Origin: Bryobacterales bacterium
Lineage (GTDB): Bacteria > Acidobacteriota > Terriglobia > Bryobacterales > Bryobacteraceae
DNA: 50,373 bases
Direction of reading: 5' to 3'
Assembly (NCBI GenBank): GCA_003136675.1
Contig: PLFE01000172.1
Location: 28,786-79,158, forward strand
In this document: piece by piece, positions 25,881-34,566 of the stretch
Numbering within the stretch: the stretch's first letter is position 1
How the letters are laid out: each line of letters starts with the position of its first letter
The notes under the pieces: model-generated
Database searches by the model: none
Told to the model about the DNA's origin: nothing
What the model saw: the letters and a program-made list of their open reading frames with translations, nothing else
Translations under genes and position numbers: made by a program

Positions 25881-27494
25881 ATGACAGCGCACGTTTTCAG
25901 CCGGTCAATCTTTTGGCTGTCTGTCCCTTTCGTTCTCTTTTTTGCTCATCTGAGCGCCTCCGCACAGAATTGTCCCATGACCATCAACCCAGCGGACGAC
26001 TTTGTTGCGAACTTCTACCAGAACCCAGGAGCAGCAGCTTGCTACGCCAGTAATCTGACCACCGAGCAGAGCGCCAATGAGGGCGACCTGAATGCGGTGT
26101 ATTCGCATGCTCTCTATACGGTCGCCCCCGGATACGAACTCGTCGTCCTCGGATACTTCCCCAACTCCCGCTTCATGTCGGCGACGCTATATGACAACCA
26201 CTTAACAACGTCACCGGGGAATTATCTGTTCGATTATCAGTTTCCGCCGCTCTTCAGCGGTATGACGAATCCCTTTCTGCCGGGCACTCCCTTCACGCAT
26301 AAGCAGATGTATGGCTTCACAGTCTCGTTCGGAGGTTCCGTCGCCGGCGTCTCCCCCGGATGCGGGACCACGTCAACGTTCGGCCAAACGGTTTTCGACG
26401 CCACCCAGATTCATCCCGGGTACACCTGGAACGACGCGATCTATCCTCCGCCGCCAGCCCCGTTTCCTGTGCACCTTTCGGGTGCGAACTCCGGAGGCGT
26501 TGTGCAGATCCGCGACTATCTGGATTATGGGTACGAGCATACGCAGACCTTGCCCACCCCCGCCGTAGTGATTGTCCGCGACCTGAGCACCGGGTGCGCG
26601 ATTCCGGCGAGTCAGGCGACCACCAAGAACAACCCGACCGGGCAACCGATTATCAATGTGAATGGCAGCGTGAACTTCCAAAACGCGGAATTGCCGTGGC
26701 TCGATCAGGACCAGATTACCGCCCACGACGAATACTACGTCACCGCCGCGATCACCCCCACGGAAACGTATCCATCCGATACTTTCGCGGGCCAGCAGGC
26801 GCAGTGGGTGCGATCGTCCGATTGGGTGCGTCGCACCGATACCGCCGCTGCGTATTTATCCACCTTCCTTCCGCTGCCGGAGATGACCAGTTTCCTGAAC
26901 GGCGAAAGTTTTATGCGAATCCGGTTCCAGCTTCCGACGAATCTGCCCACCATCCCATGCAACCCGACGAACGACACTTGTTCGCTTACCGGGACCGAGG
27001 CCATGCGCTACTTCAGCCTGGAGTTCAAAGCTTCCACGCCCTATACCTACACTCCCCCGGACACTTTCACAGGCGGCACCGGCAGTGTGCTGGCGGCGCT
27101 GGATGACACCGCGTTCGTAAGATCCAGCCAAGGCCAGGTCACTTTGATTGTGGGCCTCGCCGCCACCCCTCCCCCCGGCGTAACCAGCGCGAACGGGTAT
27201 ACCTATTTCAATCTGGCCCCGTTTCTTACCTCCGGCGCGCCGGGATTCAACAGCCTTTTGATCCGGAATCTGCTCGCGAGCCCCAGCTTCCCCTGCTCCG
27301 TCTTCAACGTGCCCACTTATACGATGGAATACAACAATGTCGGGGGCTTCATGGGGGCGTACGTTCCCACCGTCGATTTTCCGTCTGACGAAACGGTTTT
27401 CGGACCCGCACATTCACCCGGCCGCCCGAATACCTGCACAGGCATACCGGCCGCACCCACCCCGAACTATAATTTCCCGCGAACCCCGGCATAG
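25881..27494 (+). CDS. Secreted protein of unknown function, paralogue 3 of 3
   Basis: A 537-aa protein with a hydrophobic signal peptide ending HLSASAQ and a mature start at NCPMTINPADDFVANF. It shares nearly every conserved block with paralogue 2, including TLYDNHLTT, YLFDYQFPPLFSGMTNP, GCGTTSTFGQTVFDATQIH, QQAQWVRSSDWVRR, VTLIVG and PTYTMEYNNVGGFMGAYVPT. The C terminus ends NFPRTPA, versus NFPRTPV in paralogue 2. I do not recognise the family. Being exported, triplicated and next to a GMC oxidoreductase, the set may act on extracellular substrates, but no active-site motif can be named. Confidence 0.85.
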   Translation: MTAHVFSRSIFWLSVPFVLFFAHLSASAQNCPMTINPADDFVANFYQNPGAAACYASNLTTEQSANEGDLNAVYSHALYTVAPGYELVVLGYFPNSRFMSATLYDNHLTTSPGNYLFDYQFPPLFSGMTNPFLPGTPFTHKQMYGFTVSFGGSVAGVSPGCGTTSTFGQTVFDATQIHPGYTWNDAIYPPPPAPFPVHLSGANSGGVVQIRDYLDYGYEHTQTLPTPAVVIVRDLSTGCAIPASQATTKNNPTGQPIINVNGSVNFQNAELPWLDQDQITAHDEYYVTAAITPTETYPSDTFAGQQAQWVRSSDWVRRTDTAAAYLSTFLPLPEMTSFLNGESFMRIRFQLPTNLPTIPCNPTNDTCSLTGTEAMRYFSLEFKASTPYTYTPPDTFTGGTGSVLAALDDTAFVRSSQGQVTLIVGLAATPPPGVTSANGYTYFNLAPFLTSGAPGFNSLLIRNLLASPSFPCSVFNVPTYTMEYNNVGGFMGAYVPTVDFPSDETVFGPAHSPGRPNTCTGIPAAPTPNYNFPRTPA

Positions 27495-27540
27495 CCGAGC
27501 GTCGCAGTGCCTGCAAGTCGCATTGCCTACAATTGGAGTT

Positions 27541-29562
27541 ATGCGCCTTTTCCTCTGTGCCGCAATCACCCTCGTGAGCACCGCCTTCGCCCAAACCCCG
27601 GCCACACCCGCCGCGAATCGATCCAACTTCAACGTCGAAAACATCGATCGTTCGGTGAGCCCCTGCGAGGACTTCTATCGTTATGCGTGTGGCACCTGGC
27701 TGAAAAATAATCCGATCCCCGCCGATCGTCCGGAGTGGGGGCGCTTTGACGAATTGGCCGAGAGAAACCAGGCCATTCTTCGCGAGATTCTGGACAGCGC
27801 CTCGCGCCGCGGAGCATCCGGGTCGCCAGTGGATCAGAAAATCGGCGCTTTCTACCGGGCCTGCATGGACGAAAAGGTGGTCGAGGAAAAGGGCGATTCC
27901 CCGCTGAAACCAGAGCTCGACCGCATTCGCGCGATCCATGACCTTCCCTCACTCACCCTCGAAATCGGCCGCCTCCAGCGCATGGGTGTAGACGCGGTAT
28001 TTAGCACCGGCTCCGGCCAGGACTTCAAAGACTCCACCAAGGTAATCGCCCAACTCGACCAGGCCGGCATCGGCCTCCCCGAACGAGATTACTACTTCAA
28101 GACCGATAAGACCTCCGAAGATCTGCGTCGGAAATACGTCAAGCACGTTGCCAAAATGTTCCAGTTGCTAGGCCAGGACGCGGAAACCGCCCAGGCCAGC
28201 GCACAGGTTGTCATGAAAATGGAGACGCAGTTGGCGGACGCGTCGCAGAACGTGACATTTCGCCGCGATCCCGCCAACGAGTATCATCCCATGGGCCGGC
28301 CTCAAGTGAACGCGCTTGCGCCGGCGTTCGATTGGAAAGTGTTCCTCCCGGAAGCGCATGCCGACGTGCAACAGTTCAATGTGGTGGCGCCGGATTTCTT
28401 CAAAGGAATGGAGGCCATGCTCGGCCGCCTGAGTTATGACGATTGGAAGACTTATCTCACCTGGCACCTGGTGCACAGTGAAGCAAGCTGGCTCTCTAAA
28501 CCGTTCGTCGATGAGAATTTCGATTTCTTCGCGCTCACTTTATCCGGACAGAAGGAACAGCGGCCCCGCTGGAAACGTTGCGTGGCGCTGACGGATGGAA
28601 GCCTCGGAGAAGCCCTCGGCCAGGCCTACGTCGATCGCACGTTCGGCGTCGAAGGCAAGGAGCGCACTCTGAAGATGGTCCGCGATATCGAAGATGCCAT
28701 GGAGGCCGACATCAAGACCGTGGAATGGATGACGCCCGAAACCAAGCAGCGCGCCATCGAGAAATTGCACGCCGTTGCCAATAAGATTGGCTACCCGGAT
28801 AAATGGCGCGATTATTCCAAAGTCCAGGTGCTGCCCACCGACCTCGTTGGGAACGAGGAGCGCGCGTCGGAGTTTGAGTTTGACCGGCAAATGGCCAAGA
28901 TCGGCCAACCGGTGGATAAGGCCGAGTGGCAAATGACGCCGGCCACCGTGAACGCTTACTATGATCCGCAGATGAACAACATCAACTTCCCGGCGGGAAT
29001 CCTGCAGCCGCCTTTCTATCAGGTCGGCCTGGATGATGCGGTGAATTACGGCGCGTCCGGCGCGGTGATCGGCCACGAGCTGACTCACGGATTCGACGAT
29101 CAAGGCCGCCAGTTCGATGGTGCGGGCAACTTCACCGACTGGTGGAGTAAGGAAGATGGCGCCGCGTACGACGCTCATTCCAAGTGCATTGAAGACGAGT
29201 ACGGCAACTTTGTAGCCGACGGCGAGGTGAAGGAGAACGGCAAACTCACCGAGGGCGAGAACATCGCCGATAACGGCGGCCTGCATCTGGCCTACATGGC
29301 TCTGCAGAAGCTCCTTGTGGGAAAGAAGATTTCCGAGGTCGATGGGTTTACTCCGCAGCAGCGCTTCTTCCTGGGCTTTGCGGGAGTTTGGTGTACCAAT
29401 CTGACTCCACAGGTGAAACGCCTGGAGGCCACCACAGATCCGCACTCGCTTCCGGAATACCGCGTGAATGGAACGCTGTTCAACATGCCGGAGTTTGCGG
29501 CGGCGTTTAGCTGTAAGGCTGGCCAGCCGATGGTTCCCAAGACGCGCTGCCGCGTCTGGTGA
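27541..29562 (+). CDS. M13-family (neprilysin/PepO-type) zinc metallopeptidase
   Basis: A 673-aa enzyme starting at ATG 27541 after a GGAG sequence, with a signal peptide (MRLFLCAAITLVSTAFAQ). The longer open frame from 27337 would run back through the end of the preceding gene and is not believed. The N-terminal part has SVSPCEDFYRYACGTWLKNN, typical of M13. The zinc site is HELTH (about 512-516) with the third ligand Glu in GENIADNGG (about 573), and the C terminus ends in CRVW, the conserved M13 ending. It is a full-length secreted or periplasmic endopeptidase for short peptides. The last 56 bp overlap the 3' end of ctaG on the opposite strand. Confidence 0.95.
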   Translation: MRLFLCAAITLVSTAFAQTPATPAANRSNFNVENIDRSVSPCEDFYRYACGTWLKNNPIPADRPEWGRFDELAERNQAILREILDSASRRGASGSPVDQKIGAFYRACMDEKVVEEKGDSPLKPELDRIRAIHDLPSLTLEIGRLQRMGVDAVFSTGSGQDFKDSTKVIAQLDQAGIGLPERDYYFKTDKTSEDLRRKYVKHVAKMFQLLGQDAETAQASAQVVMKMETQLADASQNVTFRRDPANEYHPMGRPQVNALAPAFDWKVFLPEAHADVQQFNVVAPDFFKGMEAMLGRLSYDDWKTYLTWHLVHSEASWLSKPFVDENFDFFALTLSGQKEQRPRWKRCVALTDGSLGEALGQAYVDRTFGVEGKERTLKMVRDIEDAMEADIKTVEWMTPETKQRAIEKLHAVANKIGYPDKWRDYSKVQVLPTDLVGNEERASEFEFDRQMAKIGQPVDKAEWQMTPATVNAYYDPQMNNINFPAGILQPPFYQVGLDDAVNYGASGAVIGHELTHGFDDQGRQFDGAGNFTDWWSKEDGAAYDAHSKCIEDEYGNFVADGEVKENGKLTEGENIADNGGLHLAYMALQKLLVGKKISEVDGFTPQQRFFLGFAGVWCTNLTPQVKRLEATTDPHSLPEYRVNGTLFNMPEFAAAFSCKAGQPMVPKTRCRVW

Positions 29563-30364
29563 TCAGCCGCACGGTGATCAACATCGCCGGCAGGAGGAAT
29601 GCCATCGATCCCAGGACCCACATCATCACCGCTCCCAGCGTCTGATCCTGTGACGGCGAAACCTGAAACGGATTGGGATGCGACAGATAGAACGTGTAAA
29701 CGGGCCGGTCGCAGAACGCCAGAAACGCGGAGAGCATGGTGTTGACAATATCCGCGGCCAGCAGGTAGACCAGAATCCCCCAGCTCCGCTGCTGCGTCCG
29801 CGCGGGCCACGGCCGCATCACGCACCACCAGAACAATAGTGACGACGCAAGAAAACAGAAGTGCTCCACGGCATGCCAATTCTCGTGCTCCAGAGCAAAG
29901 TCGTATGCGGCAGGAATATGCCACCCCAGGAAGGCGATGTTCATGGCCAGCCAGGCAACCAGAGGCGTGACCAGGCAGTGCGCGAAACGGCGCAGAGAAC
30001 CGAGGCGGATCAGCGGCGCCACGAGAATCCTGATCAGAAATCTTGGCAAGCCTCTCAGGAGTGGTACAACCGGCAGACCATAAAGCAGCAGCGGTGGCAC
30101 AGCCGACATCAGAAGCAGATGCTCAACCATGTGCGCGCTGAGCAGGGCATCGGCAAACCCATCCATCGGCGAGCCGACCGCGATCCAAAGTACACACAGG
30201 CCCGCGAAGAAGGACATAAGACGCTGAGCCGTAAACTGCGTGGGACGCGTTTTTCGAATCGCCACAAAGCCACGCAGATAAACCGCCCCGGTGACAGCCA
30301 GGGAAGCGGTGAACCAAACAGGAAGCGACCAATCGGAAAAGACGTCTTGCGCGGCGGATAACAC
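29507..30364 (-). CDS. ctaG: Cytochrome c oxidase assembly factor CtaG (caa3 type)
   Basis: A 285-aa polytopic protein with about six or seven membrane segments. It has the caa3_CtaG motifs SAHMVEHLLLMSAVPPLLLYG, FLGWHIPAAYDFAL and HAVEHFCFLASSLLFWW, with the conserved histidines. CtaG helps build or insert copper in the caa3 oxidase, which fits its position as the last gene of the respiratory operon, 3 bp after the fused cytochrome b gene. The C terminus (RLITRRGSASWEPSAG) overlaps the convergent M13 peptidase gene, so the tail may be less constrained than the membrane core. Confidence 0.9.
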   Translation of the reverse strand: MLSAAQDVFSDWSLPVWFTASLAVTGAVYLRGFVAIRKTRPTQFTAQRLMSFFAGLCVLWIAVGSPMDGFADALLSAHMVEHLLLMSAVPPLLLYGLPVVPLLRGLPRFLIRILVAPLIRLGSLRRFAHCLVTPLVAWLAMNIAFLGWHIPAAYDFALEHENWHAVEHFCFLASSLLFWWCVMRPWPARTQQRSWGILVYLLAADIVNTMLSAFLAFCDRPVYTFYLSHPNPFQVSPSQDQTLGAVMMWVLGSMAFLLPAMLITVRLITRRGSASWEPSAGQPYS

Positions 30365-30367
30365 TCG

Positions 30368-31846
30368 CTAGGGATTCCGGGTCAGCGTGCGCGAGGCATC
30401 CACCGCGGGCGCCAGATTGTCGCCTCTTAGCGTGGTCAGAAAACTGACGAGGGCTTTGGTCTCGGAGGGATTGAGCGCGTTGCCGTAAGCCGGCATATTG
30501 CCCCCGCCCTGAAGCACCTGACGGACGATCTGATCTTCCGTCATGCGCGAGGCGATGTCATCCAGCGCCGGACCGCGCAGGCCGCCGGCTCCGTCGAGCG
30601 AGTGGCAGTCGCGGCATTGCTTATCCTGCAATACCAACGCCCCCTGATGTTCCAGCGGGCCGCGACCGCGAAGATACTTCGGAGGAACCGGATCACTGGT
30701 CCACGCGCTCATGATCGGGCTCCAGGGCGTATAGGTTCCGAGGTGCGTGAAGATGCCCAGCGAGACGGCGATGACCGTCAGCATCAGAACCGCCACTGGA
30801 CGGCGCGCCCAGTGGCGTTCTCCCTCGCCTGCGAAAAGAGGGAGCAGAAGCATGGCGGCAATCGCCAGCACCGGAACGACGAGCATCACCGGCGTCTCGA
30901 TCTCAGGCGGCAAGAAAGCCAGCACCGCGTAGATCCAGAGAAAGGCGAAATCCGGCTTCGGCGCTGTTTGAATGATGGTTGGGTCGGGTTGCCCGGTGGG
31001 ACCGAATGGTCCGAAGAAGAACGCACAAGCGAGGACCGCAAGAATCACCGCGGCCGCGAACATCGCATCTTTCCATGCGGCGTCCGGCACGAAAGGAAGA
31101 CCGGTCTTCTCGGTCAACTCATGATATTGGAGTTCATAGGTGGACTTGCGAACCAGCCGGCCGGGCATGGGCCAATCGCTGACGCCGTGGAACAGGACCA
31201 GCCAGACATGCAAACCCACCGCGCCGATTAAGATGCCTGGAATGACGAAGACGTGAAGCGCAAAAAAGCGCGAGAGCGTGGGCGCGCCCAGAATTGGCCC
31301 TCCCAGGATCAGGTGGACGAGAGGTGCGCCGACAAGGGGCACGCGGCTGGCGATGGACGCGCCGATTCCGAGCCCCCAATAAGCATCCTGGTCGAAGCGC
31401 ATCACCTGACCCGTAAAGGCCATCCCAAGAGTGAGTACCAGAAGGCCCACTCCGATGATCCAGGTCAGTTCCCGTGGGAACTTGAAGGCGCCGAAAAGGA
31501 ACACCTGCATCATGTGGATCAGGACAATCGCGACCATGAAGTCCGAACCCCAGCCATGTATCGCCCGCAGATACCAGCCAAGAGGGATATTGTGGTTCAG
31601 CACCTGGAGGCTGGCCCACGCCTCATTTGCCGATGGGCTGTACACCAGCGCGAGGAGAATACCGGTGACAACCTGCAGGATCAACAGAACCGTTGCGGCG
31701 CTGCCGAAGACGTACCACCAGCTCGCGCTATTCGAGGGCGTCGGGTGCTCGGCCGCTTGAGTCAGCGGTTGAATCAGCCCAAGGCGGTGTTCGAGCCACC
31801 GGTAGCCCGCAATGCCGCCGGAGATCACCCGCTCTTTCACGCTCAT
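30368..31846 (-). CDS. Cytochrome b (b6/bc1 type) fused to a C-terminal cytochrome c domain
   Basis: A 492-aa membrane protein. The N-terminal cytochrome b has the paired haem histidines in IHGWGSDFMVAIVLIHMM and LHVFVIPGILIGAVGLHVW. Four N-terminal helices are followed by subunit-IV-like helices (about 255-380), then a cytochrome c domain with the haem-attachment motif CRDCH (about 417) and a distal-ligand region NMPAYGNAL. It is the quinol-oxidising core of a bc complex that carries its own cytochrome c instead of a separate cytochrome c1. The ATG overlaps the Rieske stop codon (ATGA), so the two partners are coupled. Domain order suggests electron transfer from the Rieske centre to the fused haem c, then to the caa3 oxidase. 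Confidence 0.92.
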   Translation of the reverse strand: MSVKERVISGGIAGYRWLEHRLGLIQPLTQAAEHPTPSNSASWWYVFGSAATVLLILQVVTGILLALVYSPSANEAWASLQVLNHNIPLGWYLRAIHGWGSDFMVAIVLIHMMQVFLFGAFKFPRELTWIIGVGLLVLTLGMAFTGQVMRFDQDAYWGLGIGASIASRVPLVGAPLVHLILGGPILGAPTLSRFFALHVFVIPGILIGAVGLHVWLVLFHGVSDWPMPGRLVRKSTYELQYHELTEKTGLPFVPDAAWKDAMFAAAVILAVLACAFFFGPFGPTGQPDPTIIQTAPKPDFAFLWIYAVLAFLPPEIETPVMLVVPVLAIAAMLLLPLFAGEGERHWARRPVAVLMLTVIAVSLGIFTHLGTYTPWSPIMSAWTSDPVPPKYLRGRGPLEHQGALVLQDKQCRDCHSLDGAGGLRGPALDDIASRMTEDQIVRQVLQGGGNMPAYGNALNPSETKALVSFLTTLRGDNLAPAVDASRTLTRNP

Positions 31847-32457
31847 GAAGCGGTCTCCGCGCCGTCGATTTGGATCAGACGCTTCTTGTCACAAGAGGCC
31901 TCGGTGGCCAGCGTCGGCATGTCCCCGGCGTGGATCATCAAAGATCCGCCGGCGATCTTGTATTTGTATTCGAACAGTCCGCGTTCCGGCGGTCCCGACG
32001 CGCGCGCTCCGTCCTCGTAGTAAGCGCCGCCGTGGCAAGGGCAGAGAAAGAGCTTCGATTGGGCGAACCAACGCACGGGGCAGCCGAGATGCGCGCAGTT
32101 AATTGCGAAGACCTGGAACTGTCGCGGGGAAATGTGACGGACCCAGCAGGCCACCTTGGCTGTCTCGCCGTCACCCAGGCTGGCCACCGGACTTTGAAAA
32201 TCAGTGAGGCGTGTCTCGCCGACGGGAAAATCGTCCACCGAGCCGAGCTTCAGCCATGCGCCGACGGTCGAACTTTTCTTCATCGCCGGTCCAAGCAGGT
32301 AGCCGATGAGAGGGATCGCGAGCACAATCCCTACCGCCCCGTTCAGCGCGAGCGATAGTTGAAACAGGAACGTGCGGCGCGAGTGAGCGGCCGCTTTGCC
32401 CTCCGGCGGCAGATCGTCGTTACTGGATTCCCCAGGATGCTTGAGAAGGATGCTCAT
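31843..32457 (-). CDS. Rieske [2Fe-2S] iron-sulfur protein of a bc-type complex
   Basis: A 204-aa protein starting at ATG 32457, where it overlaps the dihaem lipoprotein gene by ATGA. A twin-arginine motif SRRTFLF (about 26-32) precedes one hydrophobic helix, as in Tat-exported Rieske proteins. The cluster-binding loops are CAHLGC (box 1) and CPCHGG (box 2), with Cys and His pairs intact. It transfers electrons from quinol bound by cytochrome b to the cytochrome c domain. The upstream extension in the same frame to 32673 is a shadow of the neighbouring gene and was dropped. Confidence 0.93.
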   Translation of the reverse strand: MSILLKHPGESSNDDLPPEGKAAAHSRRTFLFQLSLALNGAVGIVLAIPLIGYLLGPAMKKSSTVGAWLKLGSVDDFPVGETRLTDFQSPVASLGDGETAKVACWVRHISPRQFQVFAINCAHLGCPVRWFAQSKLFLCPCHGGAYYEDGARASGPPERGLFEYKYKIAGGSLMIHAGDMPTLATEASCDKKRLIQIDGAETAS

Positions 32458-33143
32458 GGTTGTCTCGGATTCGGCGGGCGCTTGCTCGCAAGCCACGCAA
32501 CAATATCTGTGATCTCCTGTTCGGTCATCGCGCGAGCGCCCGCACCGGTCAGGCACGAGCGCCAATCGGGCATGCCTTGTTGGGGCTCTCCGGCGATGAT
32601 GATACTGCGCAGCCCCTGATTGCTGATGAGCGAGAGATAGGCGGGGTCGGTAAGAGAATCCGCCCGATGGCACCGCGAGCAGAATGTGGCGAAAGACTTC
32701 TGGCCTTGCGCCGGGTCGCCGGTCGCTGTATTCGTATAGGAAGGCAAAGTCTGCCCCTGGAGTTCGCCGGCGTTTCCCCAGGCAGTAACGATGCCCTGCG
32801 CCAGTATGTCGATTTGCTGAGGAGTCAACATTCCTCCCGCGGCGGTGGCGAACGGCGGCATCATGGTGCCGGGGACGCCGCCGGCGGTGACCCGCTGAAT
32901 GTTAGCCACGCCCGCGGCCGCCACATAGACGGGATTCGCCAGCGAGATCGCCGCCCCGAGTTTTCCTTCAGCGCCGTGGCAGGCCGCGCAATTTTGAGAG
33001 TAGAGTGTGGCGAAAACCAACACCTGATCGGGACGCGGGACCTCAGGCCCCGGTTTCGGCACACCGGGCGCGGTTCCGCACGCGGTGAAAACAAGCACCA
33101 GAGCGCAGGCGAACAGCGGCCGAAGCGTGGAGTGAGAACTCAT
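32454..33143 (-). CDS. Dihaem cytochrome c lipoprotein
   Basis: A 229-aa lipoprotein. The signal peptide ends in a lipobox (VFTACGT). There are two haem c attachment motifs, CAACH and CSRCH (about 53 and 156), each in a class-I-type cytochrome c domain. MMPPF and GMPDW are candidate distal-ligand regions. Start at ATG 33143 overlaps the preceding membrane-protein gene by ATGA. Its place between the oxidase and bc genes suggests that it relays electrons between the bc complex and the caa3 oxidase, or is a subunit of a bc-caa3 supercomplex. That role is inferred. Confidence 0.88.
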   Translation of the reverse strand: MSSHSTLRPLFACALVLVFTACGTAPGVPKPGPEVPRPDQVLVFATLYSQNCAACHGAEGKLGAAISLANPVYVAAAGVANIQRVTAGGVPGTMMPPFATAAGGMLTPQQIDILAQGIVTAWGNAGELQGQTLPSYTNTATGDPAQGQKSFATFCSRCHRADSLTDPAYLSLISNQGLRSIIIAGEPQQGMPDWRSCLTGAGARAMTEQEITDIVAWLASKRPPNPRQP

Positions 33144-33955
33144 TGTTTGAAGTCCGGAGGTGTGTCGCCATGGAGACCTGCGCGAACGGAAAAAGGCAGC
33201 GCGCGAAACTGCGGCGTACGCACCTTGACTTGCAGATTGACGACGAACCCACACACCAGTCCGAACGCAATCTGCGAAATGAAGAACCAGAACCATTCGA
33301 TACGCTGGTTGAGAATTGGACTGACGACACCGATCGCCGAGTAAAGAATCCCGGTGAACAGCAGCGGCGCGACTAAACCCGCGGTGAGTATCGGAAATTT
33401 TGGAAACATCGGCAGCATCGCGCCATAAAGCAGGCCCACCAGCAGAGAAGTGGTGCCGTGGATCACCAGAGCGGCGAGTAACCCCTGCAGATGGAACTCG
33501 CTGAGAAACGCGTTGCTGGCCCCCGCCCAACTGAGAAAGCCGCCGGCCGCCAGCAGATTCATCGCATACCAGATGCTGTGATAACGGAGCAGGCTAAAGA
33601 TCGCGGCTGGCACCGTCATCGCGATGCCGCCGGCGATGCCGCCCTTTACCCCCGAGGTGATCTGAAAGGTCTCGACCGGGATGATTTTCCGGACGCCTAC
33701 ATCCACTTTTCCGGACACGGCGCGGGGGCTGCTGACGGGAACCGCGGCCGCGCGGACCACTACTTCTTCATGCGCCTCGTGCGGAAGAACCTGGAAGAAC
33801 CAGCCCACTGCGCCTGCGACGCCTAGCACGGTCCCCAAGATGGCGAGCGCGATATTGGTCACCATTCCGGCGAAGATGAGAGTGATCCCCAGCGCCATCA
33901 CCATGGGCCATGCGGTCGGCGAAGGAAGCTTCAGATGATCGTCATGCATTCTCAT
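33140..33955 (-). CDS. Polytopic membrane protein of the cytochrome oxidase operon
   Basis: A 271-aa protein I cannot place with certainty. The N-terminal 50 residues hold two close helices (AWPMVMALGITLIFAGMV; ALAILGTVLGVAGAVGWFF), resembling small oxidase subunit-IV-like proteins. After a soluble linker, a second block of about four helices begins near GIAGGIAMTVPAAIFSLL. The start at ATG 33955 shares one base with the COX III stop codon (TGATG), and its own stop overlaps the dihaem cytochrome gene. Its fixed place within the operon suggests an oxidase subunit or assembly factor, but no catalytic or haem-binding motif is present. Confidence 0.8.
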   Translation of the reverse strand: MRMHDDHLKLPSPTAWPMVMALGITLIFAGMVTNIALAILGTVLGVAGAVGWFFQVLPHEAHEEVVVRAAAVPVSSPRAVSGKVDVGVRKIIPVETFQITSGVKGGIAGGIAMTVPAAIFSLLRYHSIWYAMNLLAAGGFLSWAGASNAFLSEFHLQGLLAALVIHGTTSLLVGLLYGAMLPMFPKFPILTAGLVAPLLFTGILYSAIGVVSPILNQRIEWFWFFISQIAFGLVCGFVVNLQVKVRTPQFRALPFSVRAGLHGDTPPDFKQ

Positions 33956-34551
33956 CACCTGCCTAACACGTAGACTACGAGGAACACCACCACCCAGACA
34001 GCGTCGACGAAGTGCCAATAGAGCGAAAGAACGTTCAGCTTCGCGGCGTGCATGTGAGTCATGCTCCCGTTCAGCGAGAAAATGAGAGCCAGCGAAAGCA
34101 TCAGCAGACCAATCACAACGTGCGAGGCGTGGAGCCCCACCAGGGAGTAGAAAGTGGTGCCGAATAGATTCGTCCTGATGGTGAGGCCGTGCCGGTAAAT
34201 GAGGTCATTCCACTCCATCGCGGTGCCAGCGAGAAAGATCGCTCCCAGCAGAACGGTGCCGGCAAGCCAGAGTGAACAGAGGGCTCGCTTGCTTCGTTCG
34301 AGATTCACGACCGCCAGGTGTACGGTGAAGCTGCTGGAGAGCAGGCAGATCGTGGTGAGGACGGGAAGTTCAAGAACGTCGTGCGGAGTGGGGCCCGAGA
34401 TACTCTTCCCGATGTAGTAGATATAGGCGACGACGAAGATGATAAAAATCGCGGCCTCGGCGCAGATGAGGCACGCCATGCCAACGACGCCTCGGGAAGG
34501 AAGAACCCAGGGCTCCACAGGGACGTCGGAGATGAACACGGCTTCGCTCAT
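33955..34551 (-). CDS. ctaE: Cytochrome c oxidase subunit III
   Basis: A 198-aa protein with five membrane helices, typical of bacterial COX III. Recognisable parts are GMACLICAEAAIFIIFVVAY (helix with conserved acidic residue), FYSLVGLHASHVVIGL and LYWHFVDAVWVVVFLVVY, the conserved C-terminal helix. I start at ATG 34551, preceded by an AAGGAGAG Shine-Dalgarno sequence with about 7-nt spacing; an in-frame TTG two codons upstream is weaker. It follows ctaD after 15 bp and is followed by the membrane protein. Subunit III stabilises the oxidase and its proton uptake. Confidence 0.93.
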   Translation of the reverse strand: MSEAVFISDVPVEPWVLPSRGVVGMACLICAEAAIFIIFVVAYIYYIGKSISGPTPHDVLELPVLTTICLLSSSFTVHLAVVNLERSKRALCSLWLAGTVLLGAIFLAGTAMEWNDLIYRHGLTIRTNLFGTTFYSLVGLHASHVVIGLLMLSLALIFSLNGSMTHMHAAKLNVLSLYWHFVDAVWVVVFLVVYVLGR

Positions 34552-34566
34552 GAACAACTCTCCTTT

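Noticed and set aside
27337..27540. Extra N-terminal 68 residues for the M13 peptidase
   Set aside because: They overlap the end of the previous gene in another frame; the signal peptide starts at 27541.
32458..32673. Longer Rieske protein start
   Set aside because: The extra part is a shadow of the cytochrome gene; the Tat signal begins at 32457.
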